A DNA stretch of 64,000 nt from Luzula sylvatica. Taxonomy: Eukaryota > Streptophyta > Magnoliopsida > Poales > Juncaceae. Of this stretch, positions 38,620-50,373 are shown in pieces. The DNA lies in contig OX326961.1 of assembly GCA_946800325.1 (NCBI GenBank), positions 45,087,415 to 45,151,414 of the forward strand. Direction: 5' to 3'. The position numbers and the translations under genes were made by a program. The notes beneath the pieces are model-generated. The model saw nothing but the letters and a program-made list of their open reading frames with translations. It was not told where the DNA came from and ran no database searches. Positions within the stretch are counted from its first letter, which is position 1, and every line of letters begins with the position of its first letter.

Positions 38620-39400
38620 TTAAAAACGCCAAATAAAATGATGGCGGTAAGGGCTCAAGCTTAATAGTAATATTTCTTATGTTTAAAAAAATAAAAATAG
38701 GAGAATTTCATAGAGAAACCGAATTTTTTTTTGGATATTTAAAAAAACCTCACTTTTTGGATACTCCAAAAAAACTCGGTTAAATGAACTTTTATTTTCA
38801 AATACTCATATAGGGATTATACTTATATCTTGGTTTTGATGGTGTTAAATATTTTTTGGACGAAAATGCCAAAAAAAATCGTTATTTTCTTATTAATTTT
38901 AAAAAATATTAACATATAATAATTTCAAAAAAATAATTAGCACATACTATATTTATGTAATTTTAATATTAATTTATTATTTTTCATAAAAAACTAACAT
39001 CAAATAATAATAAAATAAACTAACATCAAATAATAAATAATAGTGATTAATTGCACGGGCCACAGTACACTGGATGTCACAGAGATTCCAGGCTTATTGT
39101 CTTCCCAATTAAAAGAAGGCATATACATAATATTAATGAAAAGAGCATGTTAGGATAATCTTGTTCTTGTCTGAGGACCCAACTGGAACATCATATATCA
39201 GGACTTTCAGGTCAAGTCCAAACAATTATGTTTTGGTTTAGTCACAATTTCACTTGTGCCCCTGAAAATTTCCAAAAACTCATGGTGACCCCAATAAAAT
39301 ACAAAAATACCATGCATACCCCAAAAAATCTTACAAATAAAAAAAAATCTTACAAATACCTGTAATCCATCTTTGAAAACCGACAAATCTAATTTAGAGA
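38620..39400. other. AT-rich intergenic, nothing recognised
   Basis: Poly-A and poly-T rich. A block at 38690-38880 repeats AACCGA/TCTCGG and TTTGGATA-type words and may be transposon debris. No gene is seen. Confidence 0.45.
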
Positions 39401-39516
39401 AATTTTATGGCAAATTTTGACGCTAGCATCATACAACCGACTCGACACAATTATGAAGGTTACGTCGATGAAACAACAAAATAATAAAAGACGGTCAAAA
39501 TGAGCATCACCTATAA

Positions 39517-39784
39517 GACTAGATTTTTTTTTGACATATAGCTTTATCAAAAAATCAATTTGTAAGAATAACTAGCTATTTCTGCATATTGCAAATCTAT
39601 TTTTTTTCCAAAGGATCTGACGAAAGAGATTGTATTTTTCTCAGGTTGTGGGTCTTAATCACAAGGTTAAACTCTTTCGTCAGACCCTCTGGCGAAAGAG
39701 CTACATTTGCAATTTGCAGAAATCGCTAGCTATTCTTACAAATTGGGCTTTTGATAAGATTGTATGTCAAAAAAAAAATCAGAC
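39517..39784. repeat. Foldback / hairpin element with ~115-bp arms
   Basis: The left arm (39517-39633) pairs with the right arm (about 39668-39784). Shared words are AATTTGTAAGAATARCTAGC, ATTTCTGCAWATTGCAAAT and TCTGACGAAAGAG. Inside each arm a smaller TCGTCAGA/TCTGACGA motif adds a second pairing. A transcript would form a long imperfect hairpin. Weaker pairing may extend to about 39405-39870. It could be a MITE. Confidence 0.82.
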
Positions 39785-40029
39785 TATTAACAATGATTGT
39801 TCATCAGTATTTTTTTGTACCGATTGTTTTAAAGTTCTCGCGTATCGTAGTGATAGTCAATTTTAAATTGTCTAAAACTAATATCGTCACTTTGTAAATG
39901 ATAAATTGTTCAATAAATACTGAAAAAGATAATAATTAATAATTTAGTTGGTTGGTTCAATATCAAAGTTAATAATTAATAATTTAGCTAGGTCAAATTC
40001 AAACAATTTTACATATAAATTCAAAAGAA

Positions 40030-40190
40030 CACTGATTTTTTCGAGTCGAGTCGAATCAATGCGAGTTTGAACCGGATGAAACTGGCTCGAGCCAGAATAG
40101 AGCCGAGATGTCTCGAGCTAAGATCGAGCCGAGTTCAAGCTGGGTTATGTTCGTTCGAACTCGGCTCGTTGCCAGCCCTAGTTATAATGC
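40030..40190. repeat. GC-richer repeat block, possible hAT-like end
   Basis: Many overlapping CTCGAGC, GAGCCGAG and GTTCGAAC words end in GGCTCGTTGCCAGCCCTAG. This has the layout of a hAT-like subterminal region and terminus (CTAGGGCTGGCAACGAGCC). No partner end or target duplication was found. Confidence 0.4.
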
Positions 40191-40254
40191 AAAAAAATAA
40201 ATGCAGATTTAATTTCCAACTGATATAAAATAAAGCACAAACAAGAAGAAAAGA

Positions 40255-40990
40255 CAAAAAAAGAGAAGTAAATATTTTATTCAAATATATGGATCAATAC
40301 AATAGCTACCACCATATTTATATTATAGAGGGTTAGTGTTAGGTTAAAAAAGAAGTTACAATACAAAGAATTAATACTATATTAAATATTCTATAATCAC
40401 TTCTTTCATAATGACATATATATTATTATATTCATAACACTCCCCTTGGATGTCCATATTTCATACGCATAAGAATATGCCTCATTAAAAACCTGGTCAG
40501 GAAAAATCCAATGGAATAAAAACTATGACTAGGAAAAAAGAGTGCAGCGCTAAATCTCTCTTTCATGTAGGCAAATATTCTTAAGACGACAAAGTCCGAT
40601 CTTGTAAACCAAGTTCTTGAAATATGTAGTTGACAATGACTTGGTGAAGAGATTTTCCAGGTTTTCATTCGAGCGAATTTGTTGGACGCTTATCTCACCA
40701 TTATTTTGAAGATCATGCACCGAAAAGAATTTGAGTGAGATGTGTTTGGTTCTATCTCATGTGATATAACAATCCTTGATTCGTGCGATACATGTAGCAT
40801 TATCTTTATATATCACAATTGGGTCCATGAAGTGTTGATTGTTCCGTGAAGGGCTACAACTTCATAATGGATGAGGTTCTTCATTAAATGATCAATTATA
40901 CTCAAATGTGGTACTTCTGGACCAACAAAAATTCTCATTATCTTCTTTAGTACAAAATCATTCTTTATATCAAGGGATTGATCATCATAA
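40255..40990 (-). pseudogene. Copia RNase H C-terminus, polypurine tract and 3' LTR (minus strand)
   Basis: Reading the minus strand from 40990, there is a DNATCIARIKD-like stretch, then DRTKHISLKFF and NLENLFTKSL. The latter two are hallmarks of the C-terminus of another copia lineage. The typical downstream region with CTCTTTTTTCC and ATTGGATTTTTCC follows, then a polypurine tract (CCAAGGGGAG, 40441-40450). An LTR begins TGTTATGAATATAAT at 40439. The distal LTR end is only estimated. The upstream part is cut off at 40991 where another LTR begins. Confidence 0.72.
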
Positions 40991-41129
40991 GTGAAGGAAA
41001 TACAGTTTTGGATCAACGATAAAAGTGTACATATAAGGACAAACGAACGTACGCGTTCATCGGAACCAATATGTGCATAATAAGATTGTGCAAATATCAG
41101 TTCCAGTGGGAGTTCCGTTACAACGCAAG

Positions 41130-41395
41130 TCATGATGCGTTTTAACGGACCGATATGTAATAGTTAATAATAGAAGATTATTAACGAGCCAGAATTCCAG
41201 AGAGTGTTATGTTGTAACGGAAGATGGGCTACGTTACATTCGTAAAGGTTCGTTATAACGGACTTAGAGTTGCGTTGCAACGGACATGTATACAATTGTT
41301 AACAATAGTATATTATTGACGAAACAGAAAACTAGAGAGCAGTCCGTTATAACGGACCTACATGTTGCGTTATAACGGAAGTGCCACTGACTTTC
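41130..41395 (+). promoter_or_regulatory. Array of CCGTTRTAACGG-type palindromes in the left LTR
   Basis: Repeated full or half copies of TCCGTTATAACGGAC, with KTTGYAACGG variants, precede a TATA region. The same array occurs in the partner LTR (44160-44290, 44870-44995). A second set built on GTTCGAACGGAA follows at 41570-41680. Confidence 0.6.
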
Positions 41396-41466
41396 TGTTG
41401 TGTATAATTTGTTATACACGTTTTTGTATATATAAGATGCACCCCTTGATATGTCATTATCATATT

Positions 41467-41526
41467 AAGTATAGATAGGAGTTTTCTCTCTCCTCTAAGT
41501 ATAAATAGGAGTTTTCTCTCTCCTCT
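41467..41526 (+). promoter_or_regulatory. Duplicated 30-bp LTR promoter unit with TATA
   Basis: AAGTATAGATAGGAG and AAGTATAAATAGGAG head two 30-bp tandem units, each followed by TTTTCTCTCTCCTCT. The second holds a good TATAAATA box. It lies just downstream of the palindrome array, as expected for U3-R. Confidence 0.6.
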
Positions 41527-41981
41527 AAGTATGGAATTCAGTCTAACACTTATTCAAAGACTGCAATCGAACGGAAGTATCCTTGTTTGAAGAGTTCGAA
41601 CGAAAAGGAACGGAAGGAATATGATCCCATGGTCCATTCGAAAGGAGCTTGTCATCCGTTCGAACGGAAGGTGCCCTGGTTGCTGATATTGGTTATTGAC
41701 TACAAACTTCGAAAACGTAAGTTATTTGTATCAATAAAATTCAACTAAATCATATATTCATTTAGTATGATCATTATAGATTATTTACATGTTTATGTTT
41801 CATAAATCTTGTGATATGTCAATATAATATGATTATGTCGAAGGTTTAACATGTATAGCATGATCCCTCCATAATACTTAAGTCGTGAAAATGTCTTCCA
41901 TGTCTAAAGCCATCGAAATCGGTATGATGTAATGTGTGGTTTCAAGCCAAAGTCGGACAGGTAATATTGTATGTATCGATA

Positions 41982-42533
41982 TAGGGATGTCAACAGGGCG
42001 GGTCGGGTTCGGGTAAGCGGTAAGCCTCCCCCATACCCGAACCCGAAATTTCGGGTATTACCCGAACCCAAAATACCCGCGGGTAAAAATCCATACCCGA
42101 ACCCGAACCCGCGGATAACGGGTATACCCGAACCCGAACCTATTACCCGAAAATTATTATAAATAATCTAAAAAAATTAAAAAATTAAAAATTATTATAC
42201 AAATACGTAAAATTATCAATAATTTTAAATACATAAAACAAACAACTTGTACAAATACGTCAAAAATCCAAATATTACAAATAATTAATCCATAAAACAT
42301 CCAAAATTTTCTTATTATGGGATATTTTCGGGTATTTTTCGGGTATTATTCGGGTTCGGGTAACGGGTATACCCGCGGGTAATAAATTTCCCCCGTACCC
42401 GAATCCGAACCCGGAGCGGGTATTTTTTTTCGTGTATTACCCGACCCGAGGGTATTTTTTTCGGGTATTACCCGCCCCGTTCGGGTCGGGTACCCGCGGG
42501 TTCGGGTTTCTACCCAGCCCATTGACATCCCTA
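41982..42533. mobile_element. Non-autonomous hAT-like element 2
   Basis: An 8-bp target duplication TATCGATA flanks it (41974-41981, 42534-42541). The inverted ends start TAGGGATGTCAA. Subterminal CCCGAACCC/GGGTTCGGG and GGGTATTACCCG repeats fill both sides around an AT-rich centre. It belongs to the same family as 34499-35233. Confidence 0.9.
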
Positions 42534-43014
42534 TATCGATAGAGTGGTAAGCGTTAATTGAGGACCAATGTGGTTTCAGGCCAAAGTCAGACGTGTTGGT
42601 AGTTCAATTGAATGATACGTAGTATATGGTTATGACTTAACCATCCAAACCAATCCGATTGGAGTTCGGGGCATAAATAGGATGCACAGCCCGAAAATTA
42701 GGATTGTATATAATATGATTCGATACTCGAAATCTTATAAAGGTTCAATGGTCGCATTGCATGTGATTGAATTTAATTCTACCTAAATAGCGAGATATCA
42801 CTTGTCGGCCAAAGTCACTTGTGGGAGGATCGTGAAATATGGGTCTTGAGGTGTTATCGGATTTAGAGTCCCGAATCGGTTTGAGGGTTACCGATTTGAT
42901 AAAAATTACACATTTTAAGTAAATAATACATATAAGAAACTCGTTGGTCAAGAGTTAAGTACGCACGGTTAGTAAAGTCAATTTTTCTTTTTCATTGTAG
43001 AGTTATGTCTTCAA

Positions 43015-44162
43015 TCACCACAAATTCCATATCGATTAGATCAATTTTAGAGAAAGAGAAGCTCGTTGGTCGAGGGAAAGATCCACGTATTAGATACGGA
43101 ACTTATGGAACCGGCCCTGGATGCTACGGCCAAAGTGAAACCTGCATTTGAGAAACTCAAAAGGAGTCGAATGACATTACGTGTCTCGTATTGGCATGTA
43201 TGGATGCTAGTCTTCAAAAGCAGTTTGAGGACTGTGATGCTTACATAATCAATGTGGTGCTTAAGGAAATATTCCAAGAGCAAGAGCAAATTGAAAGGTT
43301 TAATACTCTCAAAGGTTTAGTAAACTACAAGATGCCTAACGGGTCTTCGGTGAGCGCTCACGTATTAAAAATCCAAGCTCTCATCGATCGTCTAGGGAAG
43401 TTAGGAGAAAAGGTGTCGTCAATAATGCAACAAGATTTGATTTTGTGTGTGTTGTCACCTATGTTCTCTACGTTTGTGACTAATTACCATATGCATTCGA
43501 TGAGCAAGGCGATTCCTGAGCTCCATGGGATGCTCAAGAATTTTGAATCTGAGATGCTTAAAACATCTGGGGAATCCAAGGCAAAGGTTGCCGGGAATGT
43601 CCTAGTGGTTCAGAAAAAGAATCGTAAGATATCAAGGTCTAAGGGCGGTTCGAGCAAGAAATTGTTGAAACCAAAGAAAAATGGGAAGGAGAAATCCGAT
43701 GATGTGACGTGTTTTCATTGCCACAAGACTGGGCATTGGAAGCAGAATTATAAGCTTTACTTCGAGGAGGTGAAGAAGAACAAGGGAAAGGCTTTCGAAG
43801 CCGGCGTCTCAAGTATTTTCGTTATAGAATGTAATCTTTATACTATGTTCAATTGGGTACTAGATATCGGTTGTGTGACTCATATTTGTCGAAATATGCA
43901 GGTTCTTCAAAATAGTCGAAGATTAGCACGAGGCGAAGTGGATCTACGCGTCGGAAATGGAGCAAAAGTTGTTGTGTTTGCTATATGCAGGTTCTATGAA
44001 TTTATTATTAGGAATAATGAATTTTCGATATGTAGGGATAATTTAATCTATGAAAATGTTTTATTGATGAATAAGGAAAAAACGAACATGCACATTCATT
44101 GGAACCAATATGTGCATAATAAGATTGTGCAAATATCAGTTCCAGTGGGAGTTCTGTTATAA
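43015..44162 (+). pseudogene. Copia Gag plus protease stub, running into the LTR
   Basis: An initiator ATG at 43015 starts MSSITTNSISIRSILEKEKL, a typical copia Gag N-terminus. A deletion and frameshift near 43060-43190 follow. An open 323-codon frame then runs from 43191 to 44162: the Gag core (QEQEQIERFNTLKGLV, LIDRLGKLGEKVS, YHMHSMSKAIPELHGMLK), a lysine-rich tail, and a zinc knuckle CFHCHKTGHWKQNY in which the last cysteine is tyrosine. A protease-like stretch WVLDIGCVTH comes next. The end is formed by LTR sequence (from about 44075), so the last about 25 residues are not Gag. It is the longest clean Gag frame here but probably not functional. Confidence 0.85.
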
Positions 44163-44280
44163 CACACGTTATGGTGCGTTGTAACGGACTAGTGTACTGA
44201 CTATTAATAATACGAGATTATTAATGAATAAGGAAAACAGTATATAGTCCTTTGTAACGGACCTTTGGGTGCGTTGTAAC

Positions 44281-44872
44281 TTGGGATATAAATGGTGTGG
44301 ATATTGCCCGAACCGACCCGAACCGTATCCGAAAAAATATCCGGATCAGAAAAAAATATCCGGATCCGAGTACTTTTAGTCGGATCCGGATCCGAATCCG
44401 GTTTTCGGTTTTAGAGTCGGATCCGAATCCGGATCCGGGTATTTTTCCGAATTCGGTACTCGGATCCGGATACGGATACCCGAATCGGGATCCGAATATG
44501 TATATTATATATTTTTTTATGTTTCTTATTCCATGTTAGTTGGAAAAAATATAGATAATTAATGATTTATGAATGATTTAAAATCGCAATCATAAAATTA
44601 AGTCTAAATAGAGTAACTTTGATTGTTGATGTCGTAAATTATGTGTATATATAATTAAAAAATATATTATATTATGATATAATAGTATCCGTTTTAATAT
44701 CCGAAAAAAATCCGTATCCGTATTCGTATCCGACAATATCCGAACCGTATCCATATCCGTTTAATATCCGAACCGTATCCGGATCCGGGTTGTTCCGTAT
44801 CCGAATATCCGTATCCGAAAAAATATGGATACGGATCTGGTATGACCACTATCCGAACCATTTACACCCCTA
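44281..44872. mobile_element. Non-autonomous hAT-like element 3
   Basis: An 8-bp target duplication GTTGTAAC flanks it (44273-44280, 44873-44880). The ends are imperfect inverted repeats (TTGGGATATAAATGG and TAGGGGTGTAAATGG). Internal repeats are of CCGGATCCG and CCGAATCCG type in both orientations around an AT-rich core. It splits the right LTR of the family B element. Confidence 0.87.
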
Positions 44873-45075
44873 GTTGTAACGGACTGCTATATAATTTTGA
44901 TAATAGTAGATTATTGACGAAGCAGAAAATCAGAGAGAAGTCCGTTACAACGGACCTATAAGGTGCGTTGTAACGGAAGTACTTCTGACTTTCTATTTTG
45001 TATAATTTGATTATACACATTTTTGTATATATGATATACAACATTTAATATGTCTTTATCATATTAAGTATAAAT

Positions 45076-45549
45076 ATGATAAAAGTGCAACCACTAAAAG
45101 CCCATGTAACAAACTAACTCCAATAAACAATGTAGTCCAATTTGTAATAATGAAGCCCATTAGTCCAATATTATTTCTGTACCGTTGAGTTACTTTGAAC
45201 TCTTTGATGCTCCCCGGTGCTCGATCAAACCGATGGTCTCCAGTATCTTCTTCATAAGGTTTAACAAACATACATACATTTTCCGCTAAATAACGTGACC
45301 AAAATGATTTTTTCTTCTTCTTATTTTCACACCAGTAAATAGTTTACAAAAGAAAAAAAAAATCATTTCTGTCAAATATTTTGGTGAAAATGCTATTTTC
45401 ACAAATCGAATCAAACTAACGTTAGTTTGCATGCAAATTTTATCAAAATCACGGTTATACACAAAAAAAAAATCTTATTTCTGTCACGGCGGTGAAAGTC
45501 AATGTACGAAAAAAAACTAACTCATTTGACGGAGCGGTATTTGTTTAAT
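45076..45549. other. Intergenic, nothing recognised
   Basis: AT-rich flank after the truncated LTR. No gene, RNA or clear repeat is seen. Confidence 0.45.
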
Positions 45550-45777
45550 GGGAAATTTACTTTGCCCCACAACTCCTCTCTCCCGTCATCTATGCGTATT
45601 TCAAAGAGGGTTAGTGGGAATAATTAACAATCCAATTAACACACAAAAATGAATTAACCGCTAAAGGTACATGTTAATTAATCATTGATTAATTTATATT
45701 TATATATTTAATGTTAATTGAGTTACTAATTAATTTTATTAATATTCCTCGAATAGGGGCATAATAAATGCCCTCTC
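45550..45777. mobile_element. MITE, GGGAAATTTAC family
   Basis: Flanked by GTTTAAT (45543-45549, 45778-45784). The ends pair imperfectly: GGGAAATTTACTTTGCCCC against GAGGGCATTTATTATGCCCC. Short and AT-rich with no ORF. It appears related to 50374-50655. Confidence 0.6.
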
Positions 45778-45873
45778 GTTTAATTCACTTCTCGTGATAG
45801 AACAAAAACAAAAAAAAACTCGCCATATCCTCCCTCTCAAAGCTCGCGCTCACGCTCGCTGGTGACTCACAAC

Positions 45874-46351
45874 CAATGTTACAGAAATCGCTTGGCGCTA
45901 GTCGGGCAGACGGACACCGTCTAGCGCCTAGAGGGATTAATCAGGGATTAATCGGATTTAGGCGGATTTGTAATTTTACATAGTTTTTGTCATATTTTTT
46001 AATTTTATACGAAAAATAGTGTATATGAATTTTATTTAAGACAACGTCCAAACAAATCATAACATGAAATCTACAACATAACATTAACACAAATCCAAAT
46101 AAACCACAAAATAAAGTTACTAAAAATAGAAAGAAAAAAAGGAAAAAAGAAAAAGAGAATGGAGCAGGCCTTAAAAAAAATAATAATAATAAAAAATAAT
46201 TAAGTGGGCTGGGCCTAGACGGAATTATTCGGCGCCTAGGCGGTATCTAGGCGGGCCTAGACGGAATTTCGCCTAGACATAAACGATTAGAGTAAATCTG
46301 GACGTTTGGTCGGCGCCTAGGCGGCCACCTAGCCCAATTTTTAGAACCTTG
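45874..46351. mobile_element. Non-autonomous hAT-like element 4 (GATTAATCGG family)
   Basis: Flanked by CTCACAAC / CTCGCAAC, an 8-bp duplication with one change. The ends CAATGTTACAGAAATCGC and CAAGGTTCTAAAAATTGG are imperfect inverted repeats. Internal words TTGGCGCTAG, GGCGCCTAGGCGG and GATTAATCRGGGATTAATCGG recur, and the latter also marks 56190-56822. Confidence 0.75.
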
Positions 46352-46813
46352 CTCGCAACTTATTTAAGAGTAGTTTGGGAAACAAATATGGAACTGTAGG
46401 GTATATACATGATATTTTATGTTTTGTTAGGATATGCATGATATTTCTTATATTCTGCAGTGACATCCATGATATTTACATGTTTTGTCGGGGTATACTT
46501 GATATTTCGATAATTTGCAGGTGTACGCATAAAATGGAGCCTTTAAATATATAGAACGATATATCTCAAGATAAGGAAAAATAAGAAAAGGCGGTGAGAA
46601 GTCCTAACTCATACGCATCATTGCGACTTTATTTACTCGTGCATTTTGCTGTCAATCAGTCAATGTGTGCATATTTAAGAACTTTATTCATGCACGATTT
46701 GGGACCTATTTCCTTGGTCCTTATACTGATGCCAAAGCTGAATTTTGTCCTTTCTCTCTCTCTTTTCTTTCTCGCCCCTCGCCCCTTATATTATGTTCTA
46801 TGCATTTGTTCAC

Positions 46814-46817
<4 letters not shown>

Positions 46818-46887
<70 letters not shown>
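46818..46887. repeat. (GA)n microsatellite in the P450 5' leader
   Basis: About 35 GA units stop three bases before the ATG of the P450 gene. Such GA/CT tracts in leaders can bind GAGA-type (BBR/BPC) factors in plants, but that is inference here. Length polymorphism is likely. Confidence 0.95.
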
Positions 46888-46888
<1 letters not shown>

Positions 46889-46889
46889 A

Positions 46890-49800
46890 ATGGCACTAGC
46901 AAAAATATTGCTTAGTTTGTTATTACTAGGATTATGTAGCATAGCTTTATATTTCTACATAATACTATGTGTTATACCAGAAAAAATACGGAGAAAACTA
47001 CATAATCAAGGGATCGACGGTCCAAAACCATCTTTTCCATACGGTAACATGAGAGAGATGAAGCTTCTCTTAGCAAAGGAGAAAACTAAGAAGGACAATG
47101 GAACATTGCAAGATCAAGTGATAAAGCATGATTATCGATCTCTCATCTTCCCTCACTATGAAAAATGGAGGAATGATTATGGTACGTATATCGAAACTCA
47201 TGTTTTTTTTATTGTGGTGTTCATTTTAACAAATATTCGATCGATTGTGTCCTCATGGGTCGAGAGTTCTACAAAAAAATCTCGAGGGATATTCTACAAA
47301 AAGACAAGCAAAAATATATTTTGTGTAAAAAAAAGACAGAACATCAAGGACAAACACATCAAGGGTTAGTTAAAGCAGAGCAGAGAGCAGTTGGCTCAGA
47401 AAAATGTTCTTGAGTTAATCCATGAAATAATATTCCTATAAAAATATTTTAGATTATAAAATACAATAAAAAGAAATTTATATTTAAATTTGTAGATATA
47501 GCAAAAAAAATTAAGAACTGAATTTCACAGTTCATTAATTATTGTCTTGATGTCATCAATAAATTTTATATTTGTTTTTGTACTTATTATACATTTTTAT
47601 TTTTACATTGTATTTTTTTTTTTTTTTTGATATCTTGGATGTTTATAAAATTATATACATAATTTTTTATGGTTGATATATTTTTTGACAGATTTATTAT
47701 GCATTTTATATGGTTGACATATTTGCTTTATTGTTTTGAAATACTCTTTAAAGATTCGAGAACACATCCTTTTCAAATGAAATTGAAAAAAAAAAATCTT
47801 CAAAATATCAAAGTTCTGAACTAAAAATATAACAAACAAAAAGGTGCATGTGAATATGATCATGATTTATGCATGCATATATAGTGTATTATCTGTAGTA
47901 AAAATTAAAAAAAGCAAGAAAGATTTGAAAAGAATCTAATTGGCTGGCATGAAATTATGTCCCCTATTTCTACGGGCCAATTGTCCTATATTTTTCTGAC
48001 AAGTCTCAGTCCCATGTGGCTGCCCTGTTATTATCTATCTTATTTGAGTTCATTAGTAAAATAATAATGCTTTTATTTGAGTTTACAAAAAGGATTTGCA
48101 CCAATAGACAATTTTCCCTTGTTAAGTTTTCAAAGTTTTTGAGTTTTAACACAATTTTGCTACAAATTACTAAATTACATCCAAACTTACGATTTCAAGA
48201 ACTTGGTAAAATATTCTAACCCTTAATTAACTTTATTAGCAGATTCTGCTAATAACTTTTTTGTTTGTTTGCATAGAGACTAATCACCAAATTAAGGAGT
48301 ATTTTTTGGCGAAATATATTCCGAGAAAGCTAACTTTTTTGACGATTTTTGTTCAGTCGATTTAAATTGAGTTTTTAGCACTCGTAGTTTTGTTAATTCG
48401 TGCAATTTAGAAAACAATGTTATTTGAAATGGCAGAACAAAAACCTCCAACATAATGTGTTTTTGAAAACATGTTACGCCGACTCATTTTGCATTTTGCG
48501 ATAACACTATACTTGCACAAAAAAAAAATCATTTTAATTTACATTTTTGTGCATAGGGCCGGTGTTCGCGTACACCATGGGGAACGTGGTGATGGTCCAC
48601 GTTAGCGAGGCAGAAATTGTGCGAGACATTTGCTTGTGTGTTTCCTTAGATTTGGGAAAAGGAACCTATTTGAAGAGGACTCATGAGCCATTGTTTGGCC
48701 AAGGCATTCTCAAGTCCAATGGTGCTGCTTGGGCTCATCAACGCAAGATCATTGCCCCTGAATTCTTCCTTGATAAAGTCAAGGTTCATATGATCACTTT
48801 CCCTTCTCATGAATTCAATTTAAAGATTTAATAGTTTATATTGTTAGAAAGACAATTTGTAAGGTATGTGTTAAAAGTCTTTTCATCTCAAATGTGTGTA
48901 TAAATGTAGGGAATGATGGATATGATGGTAGATTCTACGTATCCATTGGTGAAATCATGGAACGAAAAAATCAATCAAAACGGAGGAACCATAGATATCA
49001 AAATTGATGATGATTTGAGAACCTATTCTGGAGATGTTATTTCGAGAGCGTGTTTTGGTAGCAGTTATGTACAAGGAAAGGAGATATTTGTAAAGCTCAG
49101 AGCCCTTCAGAAGGCGATCTCTAAACCAAACATGTTCGCAGAACTCACCGGCTTAAGGTTTCTTAATAATTTGCTCTTCATCACATGTTTAATCGCGTAA
49201 CGAATTTAATTTCGAACAATATAGGTACCTTCCAACGATGCGGAACCGAGAAACATGGAAGCTCAATAGAGAAGTCCATTCTCTAATCCTGAAAATAGTA
49301 AAGCAGAACGGAGTCGACGAACAGAATCTTCTAAACACGATTCTACGCAACGTGAACGCGGATCAAATGGGGCTCAAAGAAGCGGATAGGTTCATAGTTG
49401 ATAATTGCAAGAGCATATATTTCGCGGGGCATGAGAGTACTGCCGTCACTGCCACTTGGTGTCTGATGTTGCTTGCTATGTATCCCGAGTGGCAAGATCG
49501 GGTCCGTAGTGAAGTACGTGAAGTGTGTGGCTCAGATTCACCAAATGCTAAGTCTCTTCAAAAGATGAAGATTGTAAGTATGAAGATATATTAGCAAAAT
49601 TTAAAACATACATTTAGTTAATAGCTCAAATTTAACAAAATATATATTTTTTAATATAGCTAACAATGGTGATCCAAGAGGCATTGAGATTGTATCCTCC
49701 AGGTGCCTTCGTCTCGAGAGAGACCCTACAAGAAATGAGGCTAGGCAAAATTATTGTACCAAAAGGAGTGAACGTATATGCACCGGTACCGACACTTCAC

Positions 49801-50085
49801 CATGATCCAAAAATTTGGGGTAAAGATGCGGACGAGTTCAAACCCGAGCGATTCTCTAATGGAGTTATTGGTGCTTGTCAGCCTGCTCATATGTACGTAC
49901 CGTTTGGAGCGGGGGCTCGTACATGTCTAGGCCAGAATTTCGCCATGATCGAACTAAAAATTATACTTTCTTCGATAATTTCAAATTTCGTTTTCTCCCT
50001 TTCGCCGAATTATAGGCATTCGCCCATGTTGAGACTGATTGTCGAACCGGAGCATGGGGTGAACATGATCATGAAGAAAGTATAA
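46890..50085 (+). CDS. Cytochrome P450, CYP714-like (5 exons, ~513 aa)
   Basis: This is a microsomal haem-thiolate mono-oxygenase of the CYP72 clan. The best fit is CYP714, whose known members oxidise gibberellins or, in some eudicots, triterpenoids; the substrate here cannot be told. Exons: 46890-47181, 48557-48783, 48910-49157, 49225-49573, 49660-50085. All have GT-AG introns and joined phases. It has an N-terminal membrane anchor (residues 5-28), then the I-helix oxygen-binding motif AGHEST, K-helix EALR (ExxR), PERF, and the haem loop [10 protein letters not shown] with the ligand cysteine. Also family-like are KIIAPEFF and LMVDST-type words (here MMVDST). Length is normal and I saw no stop or frameshift, so it looks functional. 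The start follows the GA tract. Confidence 0.9.
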
Positions 50086-50373
50086 TGTTTCGGGCTTTAT
50101 TATGTGATGTTACTTATCAATGAAAAAATATAATATACGAGCCTGCATTTGAGTTTCATGTTGTACCGGATAATCATATGTTGCGAGAGATTATGAGTTC
50201 AAGTTTCGTTGACATTAATTGATGAAAACATATGTCTTCTCATTTATTATAAAAAAAAACATGTATTACCTGTTTTTATTAGCATACATCCAGGATTTGA
50301 AATTCGGGTCTGCTCTAAATCCGGGATTTGTAATCTGTATTGATGGCCAGGTTCATTATACCATTTTCATGTA
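50086..50373. other. P450 3' flank
   Basis: AT-rich sequence downstream of the P450 stop, presumably with its 3' UTR and polyadenylation site (AATGAAAAAATAT near 50120 is a loose candidate). Nothing else is recognised. Confidence 0.45.

Larger units (their letters stand above)
40992..45075 (+). mobile_element. Internally deleted copia element with two LTR-type ends (family B)
   Basis: The left LTR starts TGAAGGAAATACAG (40992), the same start as the LTRs at 19930-32137 and 55735. From about 41030 it has palindromes and a TATA region. A leader follows (about 41700-43014) that matches, in reverse, 29340-29880. Then come gag (43015 onward) and a stub of protease. From about 44075 a second LTR copy begins in mid-LTR (shared GGAACCAATATGTGCATAAT), ending about 45075. 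Pol is absent. Two hAT-like elements (41982-42533, 44281-44872) are nested inside. No primer-binding site was found. Confidence 0.72.

Noticed and set aside
46594..47369. 234-codon ORF reading through the GA repeat into the P450 exon
   Set aside because: The part before 46890 is leader and Arg-Glu microsatellite translation, and the part after 47181 is intron. The P450 starts at the ATG after the repeat.
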